Shown: in pieces, positions 11,001 to 24,140 of the stretch
How the letters are laid out: each line of letters opens with the position of its first letter
Numbering within the stretch: the stretch's first letter is position 1
Assembly (NCBI GenBank): GCA_013399855.1
Contig: VXAY01007414.1
Coordinates: forward strand, 248,625 to 312,624
DNA: 64,000 nt
Reading direction: 5' to 3'
Source of the DNA: Oxyruncus cristatus
Taxonomy: Eukaryota > Chordata > Aves > Passeriformes > Cotingidae
The notes under the pieces: model-generated
What the model saw: only the letters and a program-made list of their open reading frames with translations
Told to the model about the DNA's origin: nothing
Databases searched by the model: none
Program-made: the position numbers and the translations under genes

Positions 11001-14000
11001 AAGTTTTAGATGTAATGGTAACTTAAAGCAACCTCATGATTGTCTCAGGAAAACAAAAGAGCAATAAAATCAGTGAATGCAGAAGTTTTACGGATATCAC
11101 ATCTACAAAAACTCCGTTCATTTCTCACAGTGTGATTAGCAATAGAAACTTTCTTGTAAATGGGACTCTTAGTGAAGCACAACATACCCTTGTAAGAGCC
11201 CTATGACAATACCAAATACTTTTAAAAAGTAAATCCTTTTCTTAGAATAGAATATCTCCATCTGACTCAACATTTTGCTTACTGCTTTCCACTTGTGAAT
11301 AGCTGTATATCAGTATCTTGCTGTTTGCAACGATTACAGGAGCTAATAGATATTAGCAGAACAGCTAATAGTTTACATATAACTAGCATAACTAGTATTG
11401 AAAAGGGATTCCTTCTGAAAGATCCATTGAATGGGGAAGATGGTACTCTTTAGAATCTCTAAGGCCCTTATTCTGCCTGTAGGAAAAAATATTATTTACT
11501 TCAATAGTACACCAAAAATTACTAATTGTCTGCAGATGGAAATACAGTATTTTAATGTAAGATTTTGATTTACAAGAATTTAGTGAAGACTGGCATGTGC
11601 TTTCTTAAGCTTGATTAATAATGGGTTTGAATCAACCCCAGACGAGGATTTCTTCACTGCTGTCTCCATTGGTGTAAATACGTTGCTGCAAGTATGTGTT
11701 TAAAAAGGCTTTGGGCTGTAACTTGCTTGTTAGGCCAACAGACAGGGATCTTGGTCCTGTACTAAATCTGATGGACATTGCTTGGATTTTCCCGCAAGAA
11801 GTAATTTTCCATGTACAGATCACTGAGGGACCTTCAGTTCCCCCATTTGGCAAGGTTCAGGGAGTGGCCTGTGAGATTGCAGGAGACCTTGACTGTTGGT
11901 GTTGGTGAGAACAGAAACCATCCAGGACCTCTTGAGAGGGCTCTGAAGCACTGTCTCCACATCAGGACCTTTATTTACATGGCAGTATATAGAGAAGTGC
12001 TTGCAGGGCAGCATCTTCCCTCCAGTCCCTCACAGCTTCCTTCTTCCTTTTCTGGAAAGAAATGCTACAGATTTGGTCTCAGCTGCACTAAGTAGCTTCA
12101 TTTGAAAAGGCTGAAGTAGATAATTTCAGATGTTTTGGAATGAAATGATCTGAAGCATTGCTAAATGCCAAGACTTCCCCTCTCCCCTAGTTTATTATAA
12201 TGATACTCTTACTATTATGATTGTATCCATTCCAAAAGTTTCCTTTACAGTTACCCCAGTTCGGATTAATCACTGTCTCTACTGTATGAACTTACAGCCC
12301 AAGAGGCATTATAAGTAATGATAACAAACAATGATATAAGTAATGATAACAATCCTTAGGATTACTGTCAGTGAAAAATGCAAAGCTGGAAAAATTTATT
12401 TAATATTACGATAATCAACTAAACCATCATTACTGTATTTTACATGAGGGTATGCAGGGCATAAAGGTACTTTTATTTCTGGTGTGTAAAGTCAAATGTC
12501 ATTCAAAAATTATTCAATTTGCAAGGTATCTTCAGTGGAGGGGCAATAATTTGCACTAATAATTTGCTTGGGAAACTTAACCTGAATTAATTAATTTTGC
12601 AATTTAGCAAGAAATGGGTAGATTTAGCAAGAAATAGAAAACTCAATTGAAATAGCCTGGCTTCAGGACACCAGCATGAAATTGTATTGAACACCTTTTG
12701 CTGCTAGTGCTTAGAGATGCTGAGAAGAAGAAAACCTCAATAAACACCAGTCTTACTAAAACACAGTTTGTACATTTGATTTTCAGGACTGTGCTCAGTC
12801 CATCATTTAAAGCAATACATGGTATCACTGAAATTCTTGTATGGGCTGCTGAATCAGAGGCACTGACTCTGCAGTCAGTGCTCTTTACAGACCTCCTGCA
12901 TGGGCTTGGGCAAGTTATTTCACCTTTCTGTGCTTGTGTTTCCCCCGCCATTGCTTGCCTGTCTTATCTGCATAGTCTGCACTGCAAATCTCCAAGACAG
13001 GCATTCTGTCTCTGTGTAGGGTCAGTGAAAAGCCCAACTGAGTCTCAGTTCAGCTGCAGCCCCTATGTGTTGCTATATTGCAGAGACTGTCCCTTATCAT
13101 AGATATAAATGCAGTGCATCACACTTGGCAAAACCAAAGTCCTGGTAATAAGATTGCCCTCTAAAGCATCTACTCTAAAATCTCAGAGAGATGGGCAATA
13201 ACTTACATACTTGTTTTGGAAGTTAGGAAGAATATGTATTAATGAAGTGCTATGGCTGTTCTAGCTCTTGTTTACGTGGCTTATACAAGTTCAGAGCTGC
13301 TGTTTTTTGCCCAGCACACTATGCAGACAAAGCTCCATGTTTTGTGATAGGAAGGTCAAGCTCAGGCTGTCCATCCTCTAGACAGAAGTAAGCTGGTTGG
13401 GAACAGGAGGTGCTGAAAAGCAGAAACCAAAATTGTGTTACTAGCTGATTCCATTTTAAAGATACCTGCAAAACGAAGCCACCATCCTTCATGAAAATAA
13501 GCTAAGGCAAGCTTGTGACTTTGTAATTATGTTTTTTAAGGGCTTCCTGTCTTAATTTCTCTTGCTCCTAAATTTTCAGATAAGCAAAATTTACAAGGAT
13601 GGCAGTTGTTGCAGGAGGTATTGCAACCTTGAAGAATTCCTACCTGTGTGGTTGTATGCCACCCAGCATCACGAATCATTTTTGTAAGGGGGAAAAGCAA
13701 AACCATCCAAACAAACCATATTAATTTAGTATATTTCCTTCATACACTTTTTTTTTCCTGTCTTGAGAGACTCCGATTTGTTTTTTCTTTAAACATTGTA
13801 GAAAGTCCATCACTTCTTATCCCCATTTTCTATCAGCTTACATCCAAGATTAGCTTCCTATTTCTGGGCTCCCTATGCATTCAGATTTTTGCTTGAGATA
13901 TCTTTCACAGCTCGATTAAAGCGTAAAAGCCCAGTTTTCTGAACAGAACTGCTAATGTGATGTTCCCACAGAAGAAGACGGTACATCGCTTCCCTGCCCA

Positions 14001-14279
14001 TGGATATATTCTGACGGAAACCACTCAAGCCACCAAACATTCATCTATCCTTAAAAAGGACAGAGGAAGGTTTCGGGCAGATGCTGGTGCCCCTCTGACA
14101 AATCTATCCACCTGGCTGTGGCAGGAGACCCCTTCCCCGGTGTCGAGTCAACCGGGCCAGTGCGTGAGCGAGTTAAGATTATACCCGTGTAGGACTGGTT
14201 TGAGGGGTTCGAATCACAGAAGCGACGCGAGTAAAGTGCTCCTCTAGCTAGATGCAGCTATTAGGATGCCTAATAAATA
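5093..14279. other. 9-kb non-coding AT-rich stretch
   Basis: No gene recognised. Local low-complexity features: an (AATA)n-like run at 6470-6513, T-rich tracts at 9310-9320 and 10893-10932, and a 17-base direct repeat (ATAAGTAATGATAACAA) at 12311-12327 and 12336-12352. The many open frames under 135 codons overlap antisense frames and carry no recognisable motif. From about 13950 GC content rises towards the CpG island. Confidence 0.6.
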
Positions 14280-14289
14280 TTTATAGTCC

Positions 14290-15125
14290 CTCACCGGGGA
14301 GGTGATTGACAGCACGGGGGCAATCCCTACCCTGCAGCTGCAGGCAAGCAGCTCGGGCAAAGCATCCCGGGGCGGGGGTTGCGCGCAGCGGGGCTGCGTT
14401 GCTTCCGCACTTGCGGAGGGCTCCGGGACGGCCCTCGGAGCTCCACAGTGCCTGCCTTCTCCGCAGGGGCTGCGGGTACCCCCGGGGCAGGACTCGCCCC
14501 GGCGCGCGGAGGGACAAGCGGGCGCTGCGCGGTGCGGCCCGGCCCGGCTCCCCCCGCGGTGCGGGGAGGGCGCTGCCGCAGTGACTGCGGTCCCGCGGAA
14601 AGCTGCGGAGCCGCCCGCCCCGCCGCAGCCAGGCTGCCTGCAGGTGAAGTGAAAGTCGTCGGGGAGAGGCAGGGGGAGGCGGCGGTGGCGGCGGAGGAGG
14701 GAGCGCGCAGCCCGTCCTGCGCGCTGCAGCCGGCGGAGTCTCCGCACCGCCCCCGGCCTTACGCGGCGGCGGCATCCCGGCGCTCTGCCGAAGTGAGTGC
14801 TTCCCAAAGTTCGCCTTCCCGGGGGAGGGGGTGACCTTGGGGCGGCTGCGCCGCAGGCAGGTGGGGCTGAGCGGGGCGAGGGTCGGCGCTGCCTCCGGCG
14901 CCGCTTCCCGGGACCGGCAGCAACTCGGGGAGGGGAAGGGTAGGGCGGGGAGCGGTGCGTGGGGTGCCCGGGGAGCGGTGCGGGTCGCCGGGCGGGGGGA
15001 CACCGGCAGCCTCGGCGGGGGCGAGCCGGGCGGCTGAGCGCTGCCCACACACGAGTGGGCTCCGGCGGCGGCCCGGGGCGGGTCGGGAGCGCCGTATCCT
15101 CCGGCCAATCTGCCTGTCGCTGTGT
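14290..15125. promoter_or_regulatory. CpG island, probable promoter
   Basis: About 830 bases of very GC-rich, CpG-dense DNA rise abruptly from AT-rich flanks. The island has many GGGCGG or CCGCCC (Sp1-type) boxes, a GGC/GGA trinucleotide run near 14676-14702, and a CCAAT box at 15105-15109 that can be read from either side. No TATA box was identified, which is usual for CpG-island promoters. Long frames exist on both strands (for example minus 14244-15050 and 14281-15108), but they are rich in Pro, Arg, Ala and Gly, as any CpG island gives, and resemble no protein I know. Direction of transcription is unclear; the plus-strand donor at 14793 slightly favours plus. Confidence 0.75.
14640..14792 (+). 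other. Possible 5' UTR first exon (donor at 14793)
   Basis: GAA followed by GTGAGTG at 14790-14799 is a good vertebrate splice donor inside the CpG island. If used, the sequence before it would be a non-coding first exon containing the GGC-rich run. The 5' boundary given is arbitrary because no transcription start can be read from the sequence. A second donor-like GTGAGTAA lies at 15143, just past the island. This could instead be a chance donor in GC-rich DNA. Confidence 0.3.
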
Positions 15126-18100
15126 CTGCGAGTCTTCTGCTTGTGAGTAAACTTAGGAATATGTCAAACTTAGAAGTTACTTATGGTAAGCATGGAGTAC
15201 CACAGAAATTGCTTTTCCCCCAAAAACATGATGTGTATGTATTGCATGCGTTGACTATAGTCAGAATTACTGTGCTTTTTGGAGGAAAAAAACCCAACCC
15301 AAATCCCCTAAGAATGTGCAGTTTGAGTCGCAAGCTTTTCCTTTGAGCCCTGAGCAAGAAAGCGCAGCTCTCCAAACACTCCCAAGTGCGGGGTCCACAA
15401 CCCTAGACCTGCTGCCCTGCTCGCACGGACCGTGTGAGGGTGGAAGATGCTCAGTGGGGTGTTTTGCATGTGTCTTTGCCCATGTGTGTGTCCTGAGGTA
15501 TTATTATACGCTGTCAGCTGAGAGCCAACTTTTCCTGCTGCTTCTGGAGTTCAAGAAAAACTATTGTTAGCTTGAAGAATAGCAGGATTTCACTTGTCTG
15601 TCTTGGCAAAGTTCAGCCCCTGTATACAGTGCTGACCAGCGTGGTGATGTCAGTTTCTCAGAAATGTCTTGTTTAGTGCTGCATATCTGTGCTGCTGTTT
15701 AAAATCAGTCATTATTAATTTGCCTTTATTTCTTGTCCTTTTTTTCTGTCCTAATACTTTCAAAATACTTGTTTAAATCCGTGCAGATGAGCATTGCGTT
15801 CTGCCCAGGGCAATCACCAGCTGATCATTTGCGTGCCTCTGGCTGCTCAGGAAGGCTGCCTGGACAGTAGCTTTTGCTTACTGTGAAAGCATACTTAAAC
15901 TATCAGACAAAATATTGCATAATATCAAACATTAGGATGTAATTTTCTAGACTTCTGGTAACAGACTTTCTGCATGTTAGAGATGGATATCAAAACCATA
16001 TTATTTTTTTTTCTTCTGACCTTGTGAACTGTGTGAAGCGAAGTGCAGTGAGTATGCAGTGCACAGATGTCTGTATCCTTTAGATCTCTAAGAATGACAT
16101 TTTCATACAGTGACCAAGTTAAATCTCTGACTAAATAGAACAACTCTTTCTTTAACTCTGTGTTTACCAAACCAAACCTAATCTCAAATTCCTTTGATAA
16201 CACCCAAACTAATGAATGCAGGAATTTCTGTGCGCACAGCTGGTCTTGTATGTACAGCATCCAGGGTGCAGTGTTGAGAGTGCACAACTCTTTCTGTAGC
16301 CAGAAACTCTCTCTGACTTCATACTGTGTGTGCCTGGAGCTCTGACTGATGTGCATAGGCCCAAAGATTTTATATAATGCCATGGTTCAGGCTTCTGGAT
16401 TTTAGAGAACCTTTATCCTCAGATCATTGCAAAATTAGAGGAGGAGGTTTAGTATTGAGTATTTTTAATGCTTCTGTGTCTGGAACTATATCTCTTTTTT
16501 TTCCCTGTATGGCAGATGAATTATTCTAAAACTGTTTTGACAATTTGCTATAATTCAGATTGCGTTTCCTAAAGAATTCAATGTACAATAATAAAACTGC
16601 CATAGAATAAAACTACTGTGTTTAGTTACTTTTTTTTTAACATGCCCTTCTCCCTCCCTCCCAAATCATTGCCTTTGTGTTCCTACTCATCATTGGGTTT
16701 GTTAGGTTGGTTTGTTTGTTTGATTGGTTTTGTTTTGTGCCTTTTTTTTTTTTTACCAGATGTTCTGAATAGCTGACTTGCTCTCTATCTACTTTTGATG
16801 TTTGAAGTATCAATCTCCTGTTTATTGATTTGTGATAAATTACTCTGCTGGTACTCCATATATGTAGCTTTTGGTTTAGGCTATAGGGGAGGTGGGAAAA
16901 GTTAGCTTGCTGGGGTTTTTCTGACATATTCGCAAGGAAGCCAATGCTGTGGTATGGCAGACTTGTTTCTTGAGAGAATAAATTTACTTCTTCTCATTGA
17001 AGGTTAAAGCTTGGCAGCTCTTTATTGTGGAGTCTTGTGTAACAGGGGCTGTCCAGACATTGGTTTGTTGGGGCAAGGATGACGTCTAGCCTGCTGTTGG
17101 TAACAGTTTGGATTTTGTAAGGTTGCCCTTAATTGAACGGCTCTCTTGTGTTTGACATTTGCTGCGACCTCTTGCTGTAAGCAAAGGGAGACAGTTAATG
17201 ATTTTGAAGCTTGTCTTTCACTCAGAGTTGAAAATGAGGATGTTTACTGCTAGTTCCTGTTCCAACTCTCAGTCATGGTTGAATTTTTAAGTTTTTTTCT
17301 TTTTCTTTTTCTTTTTTTTCCTTTCTTTTATTGCATCCCTATTACGCTTGGAATTTTTACAAACATACAGAAAAATTTATGCATGTACTGAGAATCTAGA
17401 TACTTAAAGGTTGAAGTACCTAGGGGTCTTAAAGATAAAACTTGCTAATTTTTACAATTTTTATGTTGTTTAGTCAGCGTTTGCAGAGGACTACTGGAAG
17501 TTAAGTTAGAACCAGTGAAGAAAGAAATGAGGAGAAAGTGGACTCTGAGCGGCAAATGCAGCACTAAGAAGAAGGACAACTCAGTGGAGCAAGAAGCAGT
17601 GGGCACAAAGCAAGCTGAGAGGGAGGGAACTAAAGAAATAACTGGGAAAGTGGGGTGGAACTAATGTTAGCTGGCAGGGAAAGAGGAAAAATATGGGCTT
17701 TCTTTTCTATTTGACTCATCACTTATATGAAACTGTAGTAGGTATACAGTCTCATGGAGGATGAAAGATTATTTTTACTTACCATTCCTTATGTTGATTC
17801 TGTATTTGACACAGTTGTGGTGGGCAGAAGCTGCAGCTACAGAGAGGAATTTTATTGCAAACGCAGCTTTGTCAGCTTGTAGTAACTGACTAATTAATTT
17901 TGTGCGCTACCTCCGTCCTGGACTCTTCTGCTGAAACAGTTCATGTGACTGGTTTGTCATGGTATCTGTGTGTGTTTGCACTTCAGCAATGGTACCAGAA
18001 ATGGCAGCTTGAGTATTCAAAGAGTGGCTGGTGGTAACTGCTTTCTCTCATAAATAGCCTGGCTGGAATGTAAATTGCTGACCTGGGGGTGAAGGCCTTT

Positions 18101-19345
18101 CCAGTCCATTGCAATTACTCGAGCTTTTGGGCCTCTTCCAAAACATTGCGTTCCAGCTAGGCATTGCTGATTCTTTAATTCTGAAAAAAATAAATTGCTT
18201 TTCCTTAAACGTGTTGTGCTGTGGTGCGAAGGGACATTCTTCTGTGATACCAAACACCTCAATCCTTCTGACCGAGAAAGGTGTTGTCCTTGGTCTTGAT
18301 TCAGTGAAGACTTGCACATAACCTGACATTATGTTTGTCTGTTCACCCTTATAGATTTGTATTCGTTGGTTTGGATTTGCTGAAGATGTCTCAGAACTTG
18401 TATATAGTTTATATATGCAAGATTGCTTCTATTTTTTTTTCCCTTCGGCACAACTGAATGATAGTGTTTCTTCCATTTTTCATCCAATGCAAACTGGAAT
18501 TGGCTATATTCTTGAATGCCTCAGAATTCATTAAATAATGGAATGGTAGTTTTCCAAGCCAGCATGAAATGAAATAGCTGTAAACATGTATACAAAAAAG
18601 GAAAACACCAAGATATTTGTTGCTAACATTGAGGTATACTGCCAGATTTTGGGGTAACAACATTATTTGTGCCAGGGTGGTGGGTAATGCCAGGAGAAGA
18701 AACAGGTTCTGTAGTAGGCACAGAATGGATTGAGACAGTGCAGTGGTTCCTCCAGAACCACTTCCTTGGTGGTAAATGTTGGTGGGTTTTTTTATTGTTT
18801 TTAAAATTTATTTATTAAGGGGATATTAAAATTATCAGTTATTACCTCTTTTGCTTCTTTTTCTTTGGATGGGAGAAGGGGAACAAACCCTTCTGTAGTT
18901 CCCCACTGAAAACCTCTCTTGAAACCCTGACTCAGTGGAGTATTCTCCAAATCATTTGATACGGTGTTTGAGTTTGTGCATTTTAATGGCAAGTCTGTAA
19001 AATCTTGTGGACTGTGTTTTTTTTTTTTAAACAGCTTAGCTTTTCTATTTGTTACCATATAGTTTCTTTCCTTGTGTCTCTTCCTTCCTCCTGTGGTATT
19101 ATGCATATTTTTACTTTAGGCCCTAACTGCCCCCTTCTAAAGTACAGTTTGTGAGCATGCGGGTGTTATTTCTTTGTTTGTTGTTTTTTGGTTTTTTCTC
19201 TTTTCATGCAATATGGACTAAAACCAGTTTGTAGATCTTATGATATGCAGTGGAAACTTGCTTTTTTATGTCCCTTCTTTGAGCGTGGCAAGACATGAAA
19301 TTATGCCTTTGTGGAATTTGGTAGGAGTTTGGTTGAGAGTGCCAC
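15126..19345. other. Non-coding, intron-like
   Basis: T-rich, AT-rich DNA following the CpG island, in the position of a first intron. It contains a pyrimidine tract at 17292-17329 and T runs near 16629 and 16742. No convincing exon or interspersed repeat was recognised. Confidence 0.55.
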
Positions 19346-19498
19346 AGGATGGTTCAGGTTGACAGGGATCTCTGGAGGTCATCTTGTTCAACCGCCCTGT
19401 TCAAGGAGGCCCACCTAGAGCTGTTTGCCTAGGTGACTTCTGAGCATCTCCGAGGATGGAGATTCCAGACCCTCTCTGGACACCCTGTGCTCAGTCAG
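19346..19498 (-). mobile_element. CR1 LINE fragment (antisense)
   Basis: Antisense CR1 pattern on the plus strand: 'ctggaggtcatcttgttcaa', 'aggaggcccacctagagctg', 'gaggatggagattccagacc' and 'ctctctggacaccctgtgct'. It is a diverged fragment lacking the extreme 3' octamers. Confidence 0.92.
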
Positions 19499-21815
19499 TA
19501 TTGCTAAAAAAGATGTGAATTTCTTTAAGGGGAAATTTTAGAGGAGTCTTTAAAAACTTTGTAACTAGGGATGAGTATTTGATGAAGGATGCGACTGAAA
19601 CCAAACTAAAAAAACCACCACAAAAAAACCCCACTTCTGGGGTTTCCGTGTTGCCAAGATGATGTATACAGCTTTATGATGCTCAAACTCAAAAAACTTG
19701 GCATTTTACTCTTTACTTGCCTACCTAGTGCTTCCCTTTCATTCAGGTTTCTTGTGATCTTGATCCCAAAAGAGCATGAGCACAAGAAACAGTGAAATCC
19801 TCATTTCCTTTACAAGGACAGAGAAGGAAGCCCTGTTTGCGCTGCTGGCTAAATGCCTCTTAACTCTGGAAGAATGTAACTTAGTTGGGTCAGCTTAAGG
19901 AGTTCTGGACAGCATACATCCCTACATATGTGCATTCCTCCTGCACCTTTTCTGGTGCAGCTGATGCTGGTGGAGGCTCCATCTCTCTGTTCCTGAGTCT
20001 GGATATGCAGTTCAAACAGACCTTTCTCTAGCTGGAGTCCCAAGTCTGAGGGAAGATTTTTTGGGAAACAAACAAAATATGTATTTATCAATTAATTTGC
20101 AGTTGGTGGTGTTTATTCCTTGGCTAAAGTTGCTGCCTTTTTCTGTACTTTCCTTAGAATACCTTGAAACTATAGTGCATAAATTCAGTTTTGCTGTGCA
20201 ACTCAGATATCATGTACAGCATAATATGCAAGACTACTTAATTAGGCATTTACTGATTGTTTTAGAAGCTCATGGTGTATAGCCTTTTGACCTAGGAAGG
20301 TTTTTAAAAGTGAAATGTAGCAGTACTATTTTTTTTCTCATAATTGACTTGCCATTTTCTGTTTAAACCAACTTTTTTTCTTGCAGTATCCTGTAAAATA
20401 GAGTAATCTCTACAAGCATGTCAGAGCTCAGCATCGTGTTGTTGGGTATTGGGATGCCAACAGGGAAAAGTGACAGGATTCTCTTGGGATCATGTAAAAC
20501 AGAACATGGACTGTCAAGATAGTTAAGACTGAATATTGCTTTAGTAATGACAGCTCCTACCTTGGAAACTGCATTCTGCCTGGCAAGAGTCTAAGTTCTG
20601 TAATTAGAAAATATATTCTGTCCTTTATTGCTATGACTTTGTATGGAGATCACTTGGAAACGTTTGCTGGAAAAAGTTTTGTAAAATTATTTGTCTTCAT
20701 TTTGAAATCCAAAAGGACAGATTATATGTATTTGTTACTTAGTCATGGAGTGTCTAATTAGTACTTTGGCTGAACACGTATTATGCATTTAGTTAGCAAA
20801 TACTTTCCACTGTAACGTTTGTTCTAATAAACCGTATTTTAGTATGGATAATCCTCTTGTAACACAATTGGAACATGGAGCTAATACTTAAAACATCTTC
20901 AGTTTAAAGACTGATGGGATAGTTGTAGTATGCTAATGTAATGTCAGCGAGGAAACACTGAAGTGCGAAGGAGTCACGTGCAATAAGCACAACTGCAAGA
21001 TTTCTGTATTTCATCCAGTCCCATTTCTAGCATTCTCGTATATGGTGGTATAGTCATTATAAAGATTTTAATTGGCCAACAGCTTGCCAGCTTGTGTTTG
21101 CCAACTATGCTGAAATCCTGGCCAAACTTCTTAAAATTATGCAGTAAACTGCAGTTGGCTGAAAACGGCAGATATAAATAGATGATATGGTGCTGAATTA
21201 CAATTCATTATTGAAAGTCAGCTGGTATGTAACAGATAGCCATAAAAAGGCAACACTGTTCCCCTAATATAGGCCTTTAAATGAATGCAGTATTTTTTTT
21301 TTTAGTAAAGTTAATGTTTATCACAAAGTCATAAAGTCTAGTTCATAGTTTAGTGACTTTGCAAACAAAAATATTTTTATGTTCTTTAAAAGAAAGTGGT
21401 CTACTATCTGGTTGCTTTTCAGTGGGAATAGTTCATTATTTTTGGGAGGAGTTAGGCAAAAGTTGGGTGAAGACAGTGTATTTTATACATAAATTGCTTT
21501 TCAAGCATCTTGCTTCAGAAATCATATTGGAGAACAGCGGTATAGCGTTGATTATTATTTGTGTTGCCTTCTCCGAATAACAAAGAATATTTTGTGCCTG
21601 ATTGGAACTTTGAAACTGGTAAGATACAAAGGCTTATTCATGGAATCAGATTTTACTAATCTGTGTTTCTCTCCATGGTAGTGCCTTCCAGAGGCTAGAA
21701 TAGCATCGAAGTCCAATTGCATGACATGTGGTGGCATCTATAGCGAGGACTCATGGGACCTCATGAAGTCTCTAGAGAGGCCTTCAGCAGACAGCTGGGA
21801 CAGCTGTGGTGTCAG
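19499..21815. other. Non-coding, no recognised feature
   Basis: AT-rich, with an A/C-rich run at 19606-19632. No exon, RNA or repeat was recognised. Confidence 0.55.
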
Positions 21816-21937
21816 AACAGGTTGCTTAGGGCTTGATTCAGTCATGTTTGTGAAGGCTTCATCTGTGGAGGTTTCCAAATCTCTCAGGGTAACCTGTGCT
21901 GCTGCTTGACTCTTTTCACAGTGAAAATGGCTTTATA
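21816..21937 (-). mobile_element. CR1 LINE fragment (antisense, diverged)
   Basis: The plus strand reads 'caggttgcttagggcttgat', 'tctgtggaggtttccaaatc', 'tctcagggtaacctgtgctg' and 'ctgcttgactcttttcacag', an aged antisense version of the CR1 coding end. More diverged than the copy at 19.3 kb and without the tail octamers. Confidence 0.85.
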
Positions 21938-23649
21938 GGTTATGGGTTTCTCCAGCCTGTATGATTGATGTGTGCTTTTGTGTTAGATCTTGACTTTATT
22001 GTTTGCATTGCCTAACAGGAGGTTTTAGAATCTGATTTTAGAAGAAGAGGGTGAGTTCCCTTACTTAGATGTTTCACCTCTGTGCTGGGGCTGTTTCTTT
22101 TGCACACAGAGAAGTTGTGTGCCTTAGAATCCAGACTAAAACCCACTTCTTGGGGCACGAGGTGCAGAAAGTAAGGAAATACCATGTGTGGGTTATGTTT
22201 GATATCCTGTCTCCATGGAGGTTAGGCTTATGGGGCAATGCCAAGTGTTGGGTGTGCAAAAGTCCAAAGTCTAGCATTTGCAAAGCAGTATGTGAGGCCA
22301 AGACCAGGACCTAGTTCCTGAAGCTTTGTCACTTTGTATTGTGCAGCTAGAAAAGCCATTGTTTAGTTGTCATCTCTGCTCCTCTGAAACTTGAGTCCTG
22401 GTTATGAGTAGTTCGGGGTATTTTCGGTAAAAGACAAGCAGGTTAGTTTGAATCCCTTTCAGTAGTGTTTCCAGTTACCTTGTACATTGCTGCCTTCATA
22501 CTAGAGATTCTTGTGTAGTAGGTGTCACGAGAGTGGTAAATTCGTGAATTACCATTCTTCAGCCCCTAGTTAGCACTTCCAAAATCACTTGGCAGGAAAA
22601 TGGGAAAGACATTAAGCAATTCCTCAGCCTAGGTGAGCTTTAAACCCACTTCTTCTGTACTTTAGCATCTTAAGTTGTTGAAGTCTGGTCTTGTGTCTTC
22701 TATAGAAACTCTGCAGCTGGATGAACAAACTTCAATATCCTTGGGGACAGGAAAACATAAAACAATTTCCTTTCTTTTAGAGTGATGGCAATGCTGAGGA
22801 AAATGGACCGATGCGTGCTACTGCCACTGAGCTAGAGTTCACTGTCTGCAGATGTGGTCTCTCAGGCTTTCTGTGTTACTGTGAAGTGTCTCACTGCTGC
22901 TGTATTCACTAACGGTATTAATGATGGATATATCAGCTGTCACCATGCTAATAAGCATCATTAACTATCCTCAAAGCCACTAAATGACACAGCTGCTGAA
23001 AAGGCAGGAGTTGCAGGCATCCGTGTGTCTGAGTGCCTCTTCCAGCTCTAATGGATGGAGCTTACTGAGGGAAAACCTGAGGGCGAAAGCTTGAAGGCAG
23101 ATGAATCTGTGTGAGAGATTCTTCCTTTTGATGTTTGCTTTAATGTTAACAGAGCACCAGCATGCACTGGAATTGCTTGGCTGGAGTTGTATTATTTTGG
23201 TGTCTGCCTGTGACCCTTTATTAGTTTCTGGTATTATTATTGTAATTGCAGTATGACATCTAAAAGTTTCAAAATGATGCAGCAAGATCGTTATGCCTTC
23301 CGTGGTTACTTGTAGGTGCAGATTTACTGGTAGCTGAACCTTTTTATTTTGCACTGTTCTCAAAGTGCTGTCTTGTTTACGCTAAAGGTTACAAATTTTC
23401 TTTGTAAATCAAGTGTCTCCGTGGGCAGATAGTGTTATCCTATTACTGTACTTCTGTAATTTCATAATGCAAGTCTTGTAACCAATTCTTTTATGGCGTT
23501 TTCTTGATGGCCTTTGCCACAGAGCTTGGTCTCTGGATTTCCCAATAAAGACCAGATCCTCTGGATGCTTTATATACTTCACAATAAATCAGACCATTCA
23601 GAACCATCAGACACAGAAATTAACAGTTCGCAATTTTTTTTTTTTTGCC
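21938..23649. other. Non-coding, no recognised feature
   Basis: AT-rich sequence ending in a T run at 23636-23646 that borders the CpG-rich patch. No gene recognised. Confidence 0.55.
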
Positions 23650-23804
23650 TGTGAAGGAGTAAAACCTCCCTCCGCATTTGCGGGAGGGCTGCGAAGAGAA
23701 ACGGGGCACTTCTGCTGGGAGGGTGAGGTTAAGTGGAAGTTGGGGAGAGAGATCTGCGGCACAGGGAGGAGGCGTTCAGCGTCCGCTGCGCCTTGGGATT
23801 CTTG

Positions 23805-24139
23805 TGGGAAGGCAGAGGAGGGATGGGAAGGCAGAGGAGGGATGGGAAGGCAGAGGAGGGATGGGAAGGCAGAGGAGGGATGGGAAGGCACAGGAGGGAT
23901 GGGAAGGCACAGGAGGGATGGGAAGGCACAGGAGGGATGGGAAGGCACAGGAGGGATGGGAAGGCACAGGAGGGATGGGAAGGCACAGGAGGGATGGGAA
24001 GGCACAGGAGGGATGGGAAGGCACAGGAGGGATGGGAAGGCACAGGAGGGATGGGAAGGCACAGGAGGGATGGGAAGGCACAGGAGGGATGGGAAGGCAC
24101 AGGAGGGATGGGAAGGCACAGGAGGGATGGGAAGGCACA
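23805..24139. repeat. 19-bp minisatellite, 17 full units plus a partial one
   Basis: The unit is TGGGAAGGCACAGGAGGGA. Units 1-4 (23805-23880) carry G instead of C at position 11 (GGCAGAGG); units 5-17 (23881-24127) carry C; a 12-base partial unit (24128-24139) runs into the N at 24140. Otherwise the copies are identical as read. Since 19 is not a multiple of 3, the array is open in every frame on both strands and yields 19-residue repeat peptides (such as MGRHRRDGKAQEGWEGTGG); these are by-products of the tandem repeat, not evidence of a gene. The true copy number is unknown because of the gap. Confidence 0.97.
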
Positions 24140-24140
24140 N
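24140..24140. other. Assembly gap (single N) ending the minisatellite
   Basis: The N falls inside a repeat unit, directly before dense CpG sequence. It suggests that the assembler could not cross the array or the GC-rich sequence beyond it. Confidence 0.85.

Noticed and set aside
12643..13102. Overlapping 134-codon plus and 102-codon minus frames
   Set aside because: They lie on opposite strands over the same DNA, with no motifs; chance frames.
14202..14213. GGGTTCGAATCA, like a tRNA B box
   Set aside because: No matching A box at the right distance, no acceptor stem and no cloverleaf could be drawn; taken as chance.
14244..15108. Minus-strand frames of 268 and 275 codons in the CpG island
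   Set aside because: CpG-rich DNA has few stop codons; composition is Pro/Arg/Ala-rich in every frame, two frames overlap heavily, and no motif or splice structure supports either.
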